A stretch of 64,000 nt of DNA from Chionis minor (Eukaryota > Chordata > Aves > Charadriiformes > Chionididae), in assembly GCA_013398295.1 (NCBI GenBank), contig VZSF01007911.1, positions 94,773 to 158,772 on the forward strand, in the 5' to 3' direction. Position 1 is the stretch's first letter; each line of letters begins with the position of its first letter. Positions 48,076 to 59,969 of the stretch are shown here, in pieces. The position numbers were made by a program, and so were the translations under genes. The notes beneath the pieces were generated by a model. That model did no database searches. It saw only the letters and a list, made by a program, of their open reading frames with translations, and was not told where the DNA came from.

Positions 48076-50001
48076 TTTTCTTGGGACACATTGCTCTGTT
48101 TGCACTGCTAAAGCACTAGAAAAATGTGAGATCCATGGCTAAGCAGTACAACACATAATAAGCAGACCCAGCTCTTCAAAATTTGAAGTTACCAGTAGTG
48201 CTAGTGTTAACATTTCTCAGCTCTAGCAAAAGGATGATTGCACCTGAGCATATCTACACTGCTTTCACCATATGCACAGACTTTTATCGAGTACATTTTA
48301 CTTGATGAGAAGAAAGGAACCAGGTGACTTTTGCAATGCGAGGTCAAAGCTGAAAAATAAGAACAGCAGAAATGGCAAGACAGGACAGAAACAATATTAG
48401 AACTGGTAAAAAACCTAAGTGTGAGGATGAGACTTTGTTTTAAATTGTCACAGAAGGTGGTGGAGAGCAAGGAGAAGTCAAAACATGGCAATAGGAAGGA
48501 GCAGATATCAAGAGCATCCTTGTAATTATGGTAAGCATCTTTCAGAGCACTCCAGCCAGTCACACATTCCCCCATTTTGGGGGCACCTGGCACTCAGAGA
48601 CTTTAGAGGCTTTGTCCATAACAGAAAGAAATGAAACATTCCTCACAAAACTAGGTGATTTCTACAGCCTGGATCAAATACTGGCTTGTTTCCTCAAGCA
48701 CTGGGACTGCAATCTTTTTTGGTGCTTCTGTAGACCGCATCAAATAAAAACGGGCTCCATAGTGCTCTTCTGGAAACACATATTCAGGCAGGATTTGAGC
48801 CCAAAATGTAATACTACAGGACCTTCTTTCCAAGCTTGTTGTTCAGAGTTATGTGTCTAAGTCACCACCGAAGCATCTAAATGTCAGAACCTGTCACAAT
48901 ATTTAGAGAGAAAGATACACATGATGTATTTATCTCTCATCATGTTAGGCAGTTTGAATGCACAGGCTGCAATTCATACCAAAACCAGAACTCTCTCTGA
49001 CTGACCCATGGGAATTTGCCTGCCTTCTGTGGAAGCCACTATGTCTTGGCAGTAGCTTTTTGACTAATGTGCCTGCATATCTCATGACACCTGAACTGGA
49101 TGGTTTTTCATTGAAAACCCAGTACTTGAAAGGCACAAAAATCCCCCTGGTTTTTATTTATAGTGGTATTTCCAACAAAGAAAGGCCATCAGCGCATGAC
49201 TGCTGCACTGTATAGCTTCCTGAAAAAGCAGAGCAAATGCTTACTTAAGCAGATACTCCCCTGTGTAGCTCTTTATGCACTAGGCAGCTAAACAGCCTAC
49301 ATACACTGTGGGACATAGTCTGAAAATTAGAGAGGGATCACAAATGAAGATAAAAACATTTGGAACTCTGTGATATTGCTGGAAGTGGAAAGCAGCCAAG
49401 CCTAGTTTTATTAAATTCACAGATCTTAAAAAAAAAAAAAATCCCTTTTTTTCATCCAGCATCTTTAGAATGTATCTTGAATGCGTTTTATGACATGTAT
49501 TTTTATTCCATTACAAAAAACGCAGACTACTGTTTGTTTTCTCCAGTTGGAAATGCGTTTATTCTTTTACTGTTTAATGATCTTAGAGGTTTACTTTAAA
49601 ATCTAAAGCAGATACAAGTTAAGTAGTCTTTTTGACTACAGGGGTCAGGGGGTCACTCACATTTCCTGTGCGTTACATGGGCAGAGCTCTTTCCTAAGTT
49701 TGGGACTCTGTTGCAGATGGAGTGATGAACTTCACTCAGTGATACATTTATTGATATAAACCAGGGATTTAACAAAGTTTAATGGTAAATGCAAGGGTTT
49801 AACAAGATCCGATGGCAAGGCACACTTGGTTATTTGCAGCATAAGGACAGGGTCAGACAGAACTGTCAGGAAGGCCCACCCATTGAGTCAAGGTTCACAA
49901 AGGACCCCCTTTCTTTCTAAACTGCTTCTCAGGGAGGAGTCTAGGTGCGGCTGGATCCAATCCTAGTCCCAGACTTCGTCGATGGTATATATCTAAAGGA
50001 T

Positions 50002-50531
50002 TATATTGAGACCTCATCCTGAGTACTGTGTTCAGTTCTGGGCTCCCCAGTTAAAGAAAGGCAGGGAACTGCTGGAAAGGGTACAGCAAAGGGCCATGAA
50101 GATGATTAGGGGGCTGGAGCATCTTTCTGATGAGGAAAGCCTGAGGGATTTGGGTCTTTTTAGTCTGGAGAAGAGAAGACTGAGGGGGGATCTCATCAAT
50201 GTTTACAAATACTTAAAGGGAGGGTGCCAGGAGGAGGGGGCCAGTCTTTTTTCAGTGGTGCCCAGTGACAGGACAAGGGGCAATTGGTATAAAATCAAAT
50301 ATAGGAAGTTCCATCTGAACATGAGGAGGAACTTCTTTCCTTTGAGGATGGCAGAGCACTGGAACAGGCTGCCCAGAGAGGTGCTGGAGTCTCTGACTCT
50401 GGAGACATTCAAACCCGCCTGGACGCCATCCTGTGCAACCTGCTGTAGGTGGACCTGCTCTGGCAGGAGGGTTGGACTAGATGATCTCTAGAGGTCCCTT
50501 CCAACCCTTAACTTTCTGTGATTCTGTGATT
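50002..50531 (+). mobile_element. CR1 LINE, 5'-truncated, inserted in the LTR
   Basis: It starts abruptly in the CR1 ORF2 C-terminal region (TACTGTGTTCAGTTCTGGGC) and ends with CCCTTCCAACCCTTAACTTT and two ATTCTGTG-type terminal repeats. It interrupts the minus-strand LTR at about 49,995-50,005, so it is younger than that LTR. Confidence 0.96.
50006..50491 (+). pseudogene. CR1 ORF2 C-terminal fragment
   Basis: The 161-codon frame keeps motifs of the CR1 ORF2 C-terminus in order: [67 protein letters not shown] and [10 protein letters not shown]. Near the end the frame shifts out of the family reading (after [10 protein letters not shown]), so the native C-terminus is lost. The endonuclease and RT catalytic motifs are absent. 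The copy is immobile. Confidence 0.85.
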
Positions 50532-51115
50532 ATATATGCACAGTCGATCATTTATATCACTTAGTTAAGATTTCAAAGTTTAGCATGCTATAGTCACTTA
50601 CCAAGGAATCTCTGAATCTCAAGAAGTAACCTTGAGAGGTGTCCCTACTCAAGGGAAGAGCCTGGCTTGCAGCCCACTGCCATGTAGGAGAGCTCAAAGG
50701 GCTCTTTGGCTGTTCACTATTTATGGGGATAAGATGATTGACCTATAGTCATATTTGCATATTGACCACAGAACCAGCATTGCTCAAGTTAGCCCTTGGC
50801 TGTTGTATGGTTATCTGTCTCCCCTCAACCATGAAACCACGTTGACCTGGGTGCAGCCATCATGACCACATGCACCCCTTATGACCACCATGGGTGGTTA
50901 TCGCTTGGGCAGTGTTACAGGAGATAAAGGTCAGGTTAGCACCTGGGTGGGGGGAGCACACCATCACAAGCTCACAAGGTCACCAAGATGTACCCGAAGT
51001 TTCCTTAGGTAGTCAACCGAAATGCATTCTGCCAGCTGAAATGACAGAAACCTGCCCATCTGCCTGTTTTTTGTGGGATTTCCAGTCTGATAGACCCCTG
51101 TGTGAAAACGGCACA

Positions 51116-52786
51116 TAGCACATAAATAGTGAAATTACTAATTTGTGAAGCCTGCTGAGACACATAAGCTCAGTTCTCCAAGCAGTTCTGTGGCTTTAAA
51201 GACATAAGCACATTGACAGAAGCTACACAATAAGGGACTTGAACATTTCATTTCAAGGGGAAAGGATGTTGTTCACGTGGAAGCTCTATGATTAAATCCC
51301 TTTCTAAGACCAGTACTTAAGACATTCCATCAGCTTCCTAATGGAAAAAATAGTCTGCACTGAAGCTATTTCTGTTGCACTGGATATGCAACAGGAATAG
51401 ACACAAACTATTTGCTACTGAATAAACTTACTTGCCATTCCATTTTTGCTGGCTGGAGTAGGACTGACTATTTATAACAAAATAATGAGATATTTACTGA
51501 CCTAACTAGTGAAAAGGATATTTGGTGATATTCATTTGGCTAATCTTATGGACATATAATAACATCACGTTTTTTTAATCACTGCAAGAAGTAAATACTT
51601 GGCTGTCAAAATCAGACAGAAATCAAATAGAAGGAGCTAAATGGCTAGAAGTCAGTAAAATCAGTAAAGCAAACAAAACTGTTTTTCCCCTAAGTATTTG
51701 TTGTGAATCAATATTAATTATTGAAATGCCTGTTGTTAAGCTGAGAGACTATATATTTTTGTACCTTTCTATGAGTCTGTCACTAAACAACAGCTAAGCC
51801 AAAGACAAATCCAGTACTGAAAAAACATTTCCCTTAACAACTTCTGCAGGGAGCAGCTCTTCGTCAGTATATCGAAGACGGCGCAGGACATCTGCTTGTT
51901 TTTCAGGTAAGCAAAATAGCTAGCCCACATACTACTTTGTAAGTGAAAAGCATCTCTCCACTCATTACCCTACAGAAAGCCAGAGCAGAAAAATCCACAG
52001 AGAAAGATGCCTAAATTTAGGTATCTGTGTGTGGGTATATACCTGTGAATTAGAAGTCTGAGCTCCCATTATAATCAATTGAGATTTAGAGTTCCATTCA
52101 CTTGTACATAAATAGGTATCTAGGGTATTTGAGGTGCCAAGATTATCCCACTTGGCCTCCAGCAGCCATTTCAAGCAGAAATGAATGCCCTGTATAAACT
52201 GTGTCACTCGCCAGCCCTGTGAAGATGTCCATAACATGCATATGGGAATAGCAACTTCTGTTTGGGAAAATTAATTGAATCCCAGGCCTGCATCAAGAGC
52301 AGCAGGAGCTTAGAAACCTAGTTCGTATGTGGACATCTACAACCTGAGACTTAGCCCACCTTGCAAGATACTTCAGTGTCCACAGTATGGAGATCAGTCC
52401 CACCTTCGGGAAAAGACTCATTTACCTAAATGTGGGCCCTTAGCACCATTTGTGAAGCTTATCCATAACACCTATGCAGCACTCATCGATAGGACACAAG
52501 GCTTACAGGAGACATGCAGTCTTCTGGAGAAGCACCCAGATGCCAGGCAGGGTGTCCTAAAATACATCCATACAGCAAAGGAATCCCACCACTGCTGTTT
52601 GCCTTGTATGACCATAATTCTTTTTCTGCATTGTCTGATAGTGGCTTGAACTACTTCTTGCTCCCTAGATAAGGTACCTATAGCAGGTGGCTGAATAAAA
52701 TTGTAAAGAATATGTGCACTTCCTGAATTAATGATGATGGCTCCATCCTCCTCTGACATTACTGCAGAGTGATGCCAAGCAAATGT
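51116..52786. other. noncoding stretch with a candidate exon
   Basis: 51,850-51,906 is a candidate exon (separate entry). 51,960-52,600 has phrases such as GATGCCTAAATTTAGGTATC that recall old degraded LTR-type repeats of birds, but I cannot assign a family. Nothing else was recognised. Confidence 0.4.
51850..51906 (+). other. candidate 57-base exon, plus strand
   Basis: A pyrimidine-rich CCCTTAACAACTTCTGCAG acceptor is directly followed by 57 bases (19 codons, frame-preserving) and then CAG|GTAAGC, a near-consensus donor. All three frames are open; the first reads GAALRQYIEDGAGHLLVFQ and another is Ser/Arg-rich (SSVYRRRRRTSACFS). The stretch has four CpGs in 57 bases while the flanks have almost none, which is the pattern expected of a constrained exon. 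I do not recognise the protein. If real, this window lies in a gene intron on the plus strand. Confidence 0.4.
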
Positions 52787-53525
52787 ATCATAGAATCATA
52801 GAATCATAGAATGGTTAGGGTTGGAAGGGACCTTAAAGATCATCAAGTTCCAACCCCCCTGCCATGGGCAGGGACACCTCTCACTACAGCAGGTTGCTCA
52901 AAGCCCCATCCAGCCTGGCCTTAAACACTTCCAGGGATGGGGCCTCCACAACTTCCCTGGGCAACCTGTTCCAGTGCCTCACCACCCTCACAGTAAAGAA
53001 CTTCTTCCTAATATCTAATCTAAATCTCCCCTCTTCCAATTTAAAACCATTACCCCTTGTCCTATCACTAGACTTCCTGACAAAGAGTCCCTCTCCAGCT
53101 CTCCTGTAGGCTCCCTTCAGATACTGAAAGGCTGCTATCAGGTCTCCCCGGAGCCTTCTCTTCTCCAGGCTGAACAGCCCCAGCTCTCTCAGCCTATCCT
53201 CATAGGAGAGGTGCTCCATCCCTCTAATCATCTTAGTGGCCCTTCGCTGGACCTGTTCCAACAGTTCCATGTCCCTTCTGTGTTGAGGACTCCAGAGCTG
53301 GACACAGTACTCCAGGTGGGGTCTCACAAGCGCAGAGTAGAGGGGGAGAATCACCTCCCGTGCCCTGCTGGCCACGCTTCTTTTGATGCAACCCAGGATA
53401 CGGTTGGCTTTCTGGGCTGCCAGCGCGCACTGCCGGCTCATGTTGAGCTTCTCATCCATGAGCACTTCCAAGTCCTTCTCCTCAGGGCTGCTCTCCAGCC
53501 ATTCTCTGCCCATCTATATACCCGG
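52787..53525 (-). mobile_element. CR1 LINE, 5'-truncated, minus strand, well preserved
   Basis: The plus strand starts with three TCATAGAA units and GGTTAGGGTTGGAAGGGACC, the reversed CR1 3' end. Terminal repeat number and 3' sequence differ from the copies at 50 and 24 kb, so it belongs to a different subfamily. The body keeps a long open frame (next entry). The right end at about 53,525 is the truncation point. Confidence 0.97.
52884..53513 (-). pseudogene. CR1 ORF2 C-terminal fragment, 209 codons open
   Basis: This is the longest open frame in the window. It covers the ORF2 region after the RT catalytic core: [96 protein letters not shown], and a native-looking end ([13 protein letters not shown] then stop). 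The apparent start Met is internal to the ancestral protein. The N-terminal endonuclease and the catalytic Asp residues are missing, so it cannot retrotranspose. The uninterrupted frame and retained CpGs suggest a comparatively young copy. Confidence 0.9.
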
Positions 53526-56500
53526 CACAGTTTACACTGGCGATTTTAGTCCTGGCTAAGTTAAATTGATATGCTACCCCTTCCCTCTATGCTTTCCACA
53601 CTGAGAAAGCAAAGCAGCTAAATTACTGCAAAATTTCCCAGTGCAGAAAACCCACAGTTGTGCTTGTACAAGATTTTTTTTTAATTGATTTCTGCTGCCA
53701 GTAAGAGGTACTGAAATCAAGTTCTGCAGCTCAAGGGAATTAACTAAAATAATGTTGTCTCTGATGCCAGCATATGAAATAGTATAACATTTTCCATTCA
53801 AAATTAGGTGTTATATGAAGAAGATGACCTATGTTTGACCTTCCTGTGTGGGCATGATCATCTAAATTTCAGATCTGTTTGTCTGAATGTAAAGGGCAGT
53901 TCCAAGCCCAGCATATACACCTTGTCTACACACGGCTGTCATGATAGCCTGAAATGAATGTAATGAATTTAATTTGTTAAGGGATCAAGTAACTTCAAAG
54001 CCAATTTGCAGTATGAGCTTGCTCTGGGAGGCAAGGCATAGCATTAATTTCCTCTCTCATAATTGAGAATTCCGGAATCACTAGCCTCCAGTATTGAAAC
54101 AAACTGTATGAAAAGATAAAGGGTGAGAGAGCTTTCAGAGCCTATTGCACATTTGGGTTCTGGTCCTAGTATCTGTAGGTATGTAAATTATCTCTAGACA
54201 TTTAATAACACTGTGTTTGCTTTTCAACACTGCCTTCCAGTTCTCACCTCACTCATCTGGAATATTTTGGTGGCATGAGAATAGCAAGGGTGACCTTCCA
54301 TTTAGTCATGTGAGATAAGAACAACATTGTTCGTGAGTTTTCATCCTCCTTTATATGAATCTTCCCTGGAGTTTTATGTTGCGTTAGTGACCAAAATCTT
54401 CAATCTGTTCACACATTGTGGATATTTAGAATAAACTGGCCACAGAAAATAAGGTTGAGAAGGAACTTTCTCTCCCTTCCCTTCTCTTCCACCCAAGCAG
54501 GGAGGGACTCATTTTTAAGCATCCTAACCCTAAGAACTGAAAGGGAATGATCTGATAGGATCAAGAGGACAAACCCCACATATGTGATTCCTGTTGACAG
54601 GCATGTAGTATGTAGCCTTACTTTATCTTCAGGTTCTGTCCAGCAGAAGTAATAGCAGTAAATTATAGATAATAAGATGATTTCTCTAGTATCTTCTGTT
54701 TCTGAAAGAAATTACAGTGAGGGCCTAGTGATGAAAATACAATAGAAAAACTATCATATTTTCATGTACACAGTCTGTAGATTCTCTATCAACAAGGAAA
54801 TAGTAGTGCAAGTAATATGAGCATACTAGCTAATCTCTGATACAAGCGATACTTGCCAAACAGAACTCTTTTCCTAACCTTAAGAGCAATGGAATACTTG
54901 AATTCAGCATCAGCTGAAACCTTTTCATTCCCATCCCTGAGCTTCTCATGTAACTGAGCTTCTTTTCCTTGGGAGAGAGTGTACAGTGTACAGTGCAGTC
55001 CTTTCAAGGACCACAGTCCTTGACAGTGGTGAATCATCTGTCTACATGAGCAATCTGAGTCTTTACACACAAGGAATGGCATTTTTTAAGCTCTGGGATT
55101 GCCTGTAAGTGTACTATACTAACACCGGTTACACTGGAAAGAGAGTTGCAAGCGTGGCAATGGTTAAGGGACTGTTATGGACGAGCACCACATGGAGACA
55201 GAGGGAATCCAGCCATGCCCACCTGGGCAGGTATAGTTTACCTGCCCATGAAACCACCAAAATTTATTCCTATGCTTTCCTCTCCATAAAGCCCTTCTCA
55301 TACACCCAAACACACAGCTGGGGAACCAATTTGTAAGTAATGAACTTAATGGCTGAGGTGGATTGAATCGCCACAGGAGGCCTTCAAATGCATCTCTCTA
55401 TCCATTGAGCAGGCACTCAAGGAAGACATCTTCACTGGGCACTGAAAACCAAGATGGAAATTTATAGCACCACCCCATGATAAGAACCTTTCTTTTTGTA
55501 ACCACTGGCTTTCACACTGTTCTCACCTTGAACGTGATCCAGAATGACTACCAACAGCTGAGAACAGGATTAGCTACTTGGCAATTGCAAAACCCCAGAA
55601 GCTGAGATTTAGAGCAGCTTCCTTCAGCTGGCCAGCTTTGGGAGAGATTTACTGGCTCCGCTGCAAGAGTCAGAGTGACTAGAAAACTCCTGGGATTTTT
55701 GTGTTATAGGTCAGGCTATTGACGGATTATTTTCTGCTTCCTTTAACAATAAATAGCAATGAATTTGCTTTTCTCCTTCTTTTTCAAATTCTGTTTCTCA
55801 TTCTTTATGAAAACACTTCCATGACAAAAAAAGACTTTTTCCCACATCTTATATCTCTGTCAATGCCTGCCTTTCAGTCATCTAAAACAGGCTAACAATT
55901 CTGATTTTTAAAATCTTTCTGTGGAATAGAGAGATGAATGGAGAAAAAATAACATTTGACCCCTAAAAGCAGAGATTTGACTGGACTTGAGAGTCTGGCC
56001 ATCAGCACCTATTCCTGCAAACAGTAAGTTCAATACTATTTTTATTTTTTCACATTCATTGCACACTAGATATAGAGTTGTATTGGTGGAGTACATGAGT
56101 TTATCTTGACAATGTATACATTTGCTTCACCTACTTCCTTTTTTGCTGGCTTGTAGGCTTACTGCCAATGCAGGTGGATGAAATTCTGTGGTACAATGAA
56201 GGTGATATAAACCAACCTTTGGACCCCTCTTCCCCCAGATCTATGGTAGTCCGAGTAATTTACACACAACTTTACTGAATCTCACATTAACTCTACAACA
56301 GAGGTTCTGGCTCACATCTTCTTTTCCATTGGTGCTTTATTTTCACCACACATTTTCTCCAGCTGAGAATTTCCTGTGAGGAAGAATGTCCCTGCAGATA
56401 AATTAGCTAGATTCTCTCTCAGCCTTCTACTCAGGTCCCCACACAGTAAGGAAGACAAAGGAGAAGTAGGGGGTAAAGGAACATTGTCACAGCAAGATTT

Positions 56501-59500
56501 TTGCTTGGCTTTAGATCTGTTGTAATATGGCCCAAAGGAGCAGCCAGTCCTTCTTCCAGTCTTGACTTCTTTGTGAGCTGAAGATACAAAACACTTCACT
56601 GTTTTGAGAACTTCAAGAATGGGAAGAAATAGGTCATACCAAGTATAAAGGAAGACTACAGCTAGAGCCGGCATGAAAGAATTAATTCTACCTCTGTAAG
56701 GTGGATGGTAATGGTATGGACAGAAACAAGCATTTCAGAAAATTGGTTCGTCTCACTTTTCTGTTGAACCGTATCCAGACCATTACAGCCCTAAGACAGG
56801 ACTGTAAAGAAAACAAGTGAAATTGTTGTAGCTCAAGATGTCATGGTAATAAATGAGATTTTAAATAGGAAACTATTAACAAGTTATCAAAGAGATGAAG
56901 ACAGGCTCTGTTTTGGCTACACTGTGACTATAGCTCTGAGTGGAGGGAAGATAATGGGTTAAAATCAGCAATGTATGCCTTTTACACATACCATATCCTT
57001 TCATCTAGGCATACACAGAGCTGCTGCTGAAAGATCTAAATTAACTCTCAGGATAAATAAGAGCAGATCCCTATTGCCCTAAGCTTACAACAGTCACAGC
57101 AGATGCACTATGTCTTGTGTAGCAAGCTCAGTACCCTGGCAATAGTATGATATTCCCTTCATCTACTGCCACAATTTATTGCTGAGATCCCTGGCTGTTT
57201 TCTTTTCTTTTTTTTTTTTTCCTTTTACTGATCAATTAACTTCATTACTGCAGTTACTTAATTCAGATTTCCAAACGCCTTCATAACTGTCAGTGGTAAA
57301 GTCAGTTTTTCGAAAAATTATTTGAAAGGATAGCACATTTTTCAGATGACAACAATGAAGTCAATAATGGCATGCACAGGTAAAGTCCATCAAGGTTGGA
57401 AGTAATGATACAGGACAAATAACAATGGCTTGTGTAAATATTTAGCTTTTATTTTGAAAGCAGGGACAGGCCTTTGGAGACCAGTACGGCCTAGAAAGAG
57501 AATAAATTACTCCTATATCCCATCAAGATTTTCAACCTACCAAAGAAACATGGTATGGAATAGGAAGGTTCTGCCATTGACAAGAGATACTGTGGAGCTC
57601 CATCAAATGGTGGTACTGTGGTACCACCATCAAATAAAGTGGCTGTGATTGCTTCATAAAGAGCCACCTCTGCTTAGACAGTGAGCTAAGGATTGTCCAG
57701 GTTTCCTTCCTACTATTAAAATCACATTTCATTTTCCAAGGCTAAAGTTTCTCACATAAATCATTAAACATCTGCATTAAAAATGCTGTCTACATTGTGT
57801 CAGAGAAGAGAGTTATTGGATTTCATGGTAGATTTGTGCTCTTGAAGACACTTCACCCTTGAGGAAAGCCAGGTTGTTAATTTTTAAAATGAGAAGTTTC
57901 TTTCAGGCATGCTGTGTTTCCTTGTAAACAAGGTAGAACACTTAACTAGCTCACTAAATACCTGACTGTATTTTTCTGAGGCATTTAATTTAACAGTTCT
58001 ATAAAGCAGTGATATGATGCTTGAGTATTTTATTATGTCCATCTTTTCAATAAACGACAGCCTAACTCACCTTGCAGAAACAAGCAATAGAGCGTGTTAA
58101 ATAATAAATGGTAACAGAATGAGTCAGCAATTAAACAGTAAAGAATAGATGAAAGAAATGTTAAAGGTCTACGTGAGTGGGATTGGATCCCCCTCTTTTC
58201 GTTTTAAGCCCCTGTAATTAAACACCCCAAGTCACCTGAAGGAATATGTATGGCTTCAGAGAAATGCGGCATTTCTCATCTTTAATTAGGTGGTCGTATT
58301 GATGACATGAACTTGTTCATAGAAGATTTCCAAAAGCATGAAGGTGAATGGGAGACACGACATGAAAGAATGCCATCCAGCCACTAGTGGCTCAGAAAAT
58401 CCTCCTAAAATATCTAAAGGATGCTTTCCTCATGCTACCTACTGTAATTAAAGATAGTAACTGCAGGTGCAGTGTCAGTTGTTGCATTCAGGACAATTAA
58501 GAAGTCAAGACCTCAGGGGCAAGTGTTAAATAAAGACGTAAGGTTTGTCTGGCACCTTGTTAATAGCTGACAATTTTGCCCTGTCGACCTGAAGGAACAA
58601 CAGGGAAACATCTAGAAATCCATGAGAGAACCACAGTCTCCACTGTGAAAGTCAAAAACCCAAATCCAGTGCCAGATGTGAGGCCTTAAACTAAAGAGAA
58701 CTAAGCTTTAAATGAAAAGGGAATTAATTTCTCTGAATTCCAGTGGATTGCAGAGTGGCAAGCGTATCATTCAGCAGATCTAAGGATGGCTCTTTCACAG
58801 CTGTTGCTGTTAACATAAAGTAAATGATCAATGCTGCATAGAAACAGTACTCCTGGTCTTTCACATCTCTTTGCAGGGGGAAACCCAAAACATACTGAAA
58901 ATAATCTAACATTTACATCAAGAAGTTTAATCTACAAACCCAGGTAGTAATTAAAGCAGAAAATCTGATTTGAGACAACCTTGAGAGCTTCAAATCATGC
59001 TCAAATAACTCTCAAATATGATTTATAGTTAGAGGATCTACCAAGACTATCAGTTCAAACTTCAGATTTGCCTGTTTCTGTAACAATAATCCATAATCAT
59101 GTGGCTGTATCTCAAAGTGTCCTGCACCTATTAGGAGGCTGTTAAACACGAAATACACTGAGTTATGTAAATGTCAAGTGAGACGTTTTCTCTGCTATTT
59201 TAATTACATCATTAACAAAAAGAGAATTGCAAAATGTTAAAATATTTATAACAGAATTCTATGATGTTTACCATCAAATACCACGATGTTAGCCTCTAGA
59301 CATGCTGTCTTTTTGCAAAACTATAACATTGTCAATCCCTACCTCTAGGCAGGTGCTGAGCTTTCATATCACTCCTTTCTTCTACCTCCCCCTCTTCCTC
59401 CACCCTCCAATCTTGTTTCCTCCTGATCCACCCCATCCCAGGCTGACAGGATCGTCTGAGTAGGTGCAGCTGCAATTTTTGCCAAAGTCATGTTGTCTGG

Positions 59501-59969
59501 ACATTTGGATGACCATGCAGACTGCTTCTGCTTTTCATGCATAACAGTCAATTATTGTCTTTCATCTCTGTCCCTTGGTTTGTATGAAATCTCTCTGCTC
59601 TGATCATCCTCTTGGCTGACAGCAAATCATTGCATATCACACTAATATATGAGAACGAGTTGAATGTTCATTTAATCACCTATCAAGATTCCTGGAACAA
59701 CTGAATTCAGCTCTTTATCCTTTCACAGGACTGAAATGTGCTGGGAATGAGTCTGGTTTATGTGACCACTCATCTTGAACAGCCAAGATAGAAATGTATA
59801 CTGGTTTGTACGTCTTGGTGTTTTCAAATGCATGAAAAAATCACCTAAAAATTTCTCATTGAAGGTTTCAATTAGACTTCTACTTGCTGCTGAAAGTCAG
59901 TTTCCTTTCTGTTTCTGGATTTACAGAAAGGGTCATTATCACAAGTCAAATGGACAAAAGCAGACAGCC
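53526..59969. other. noncoding stretch, no recognised repeat
   Basis: No gene or transposon family was recognised. Frames up to 120 codons (56,312-56,674, minus) have no domain. Perfect short palindromes lie at 58,259-58,277 and 58,379-58,392. 59,360-59,440 is C/T-rich. A T run is present near 57,207-57,220. A stretch at 54,140-54,240 vaguely recalls an old MIR-type SINE but was not accepted. Confidence 0.5.
58259..58277. repeat. perfect inverted repeat, 9-base arms
   Basis: GAGAAATGC, one G, GCATTTCTC. A second perfect palindrome AGCCACTAGTGGCT lies 100 bases downstream at 58,379-58,392. Their closeness may mark a regulatory block. Confidence 0.7.

Larger units (their letters stand above)
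39176..49632. other. long noncoding stretch with microsatellites and an assembly gap
   Basis: No complete gene or transposon was recognised in 10 kb. Homopolymer runs occur at 40,759-40,777 (19 T) and 49,430-49,442 (A). Specific elements (GC patch 43,160-43,360, tandem duplication 44,253-44,288, candidate microexon 44,852-44,879, pentanucleotide array 46,496-46,720, conserved-like block 47,915-48,075) are listed separately. 42,324-42,725 has an open plus-strand frame of 133 codons without any recognisable domain. Confidence 0.5.
49633..51115 (-). mobile_element. ERV LTR, minus strand, split by a CR1
   Basis: 49,633-50,000 and 50,532-51,115 read as the two halves of one LTR. The plus-strand view begins TGACTACAGGGG and ends CCCCTGTGTGAAAACGGCACA, so ends are of TG...CA type, although no clear target duplication was found and the exact ends are approximate. 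A TATA-like CATAAATA on the minus strand (50,718-50,725) supports minus orientation. The recurring phrases (GACAGAACTGTCAGGAAGGC; GGTTATCGCTTGGGCAGTG) recall a common avian ERV LTR, but I do not name the family. No retroviral genes adjoin it. Confidence 0.72.

Noticed and set aside
54140..54240. Possible MIR-type SINE; a similar impression at 30,400-30,550
   Set aside because: Only a few short words resemble a MIR; the block order is not convincing.
58379..58392. CCACTAGTGGC read as a CTCF site
   Set aside because: It lacks one base of the CTCF core consensus; it is better described as a palindrome.
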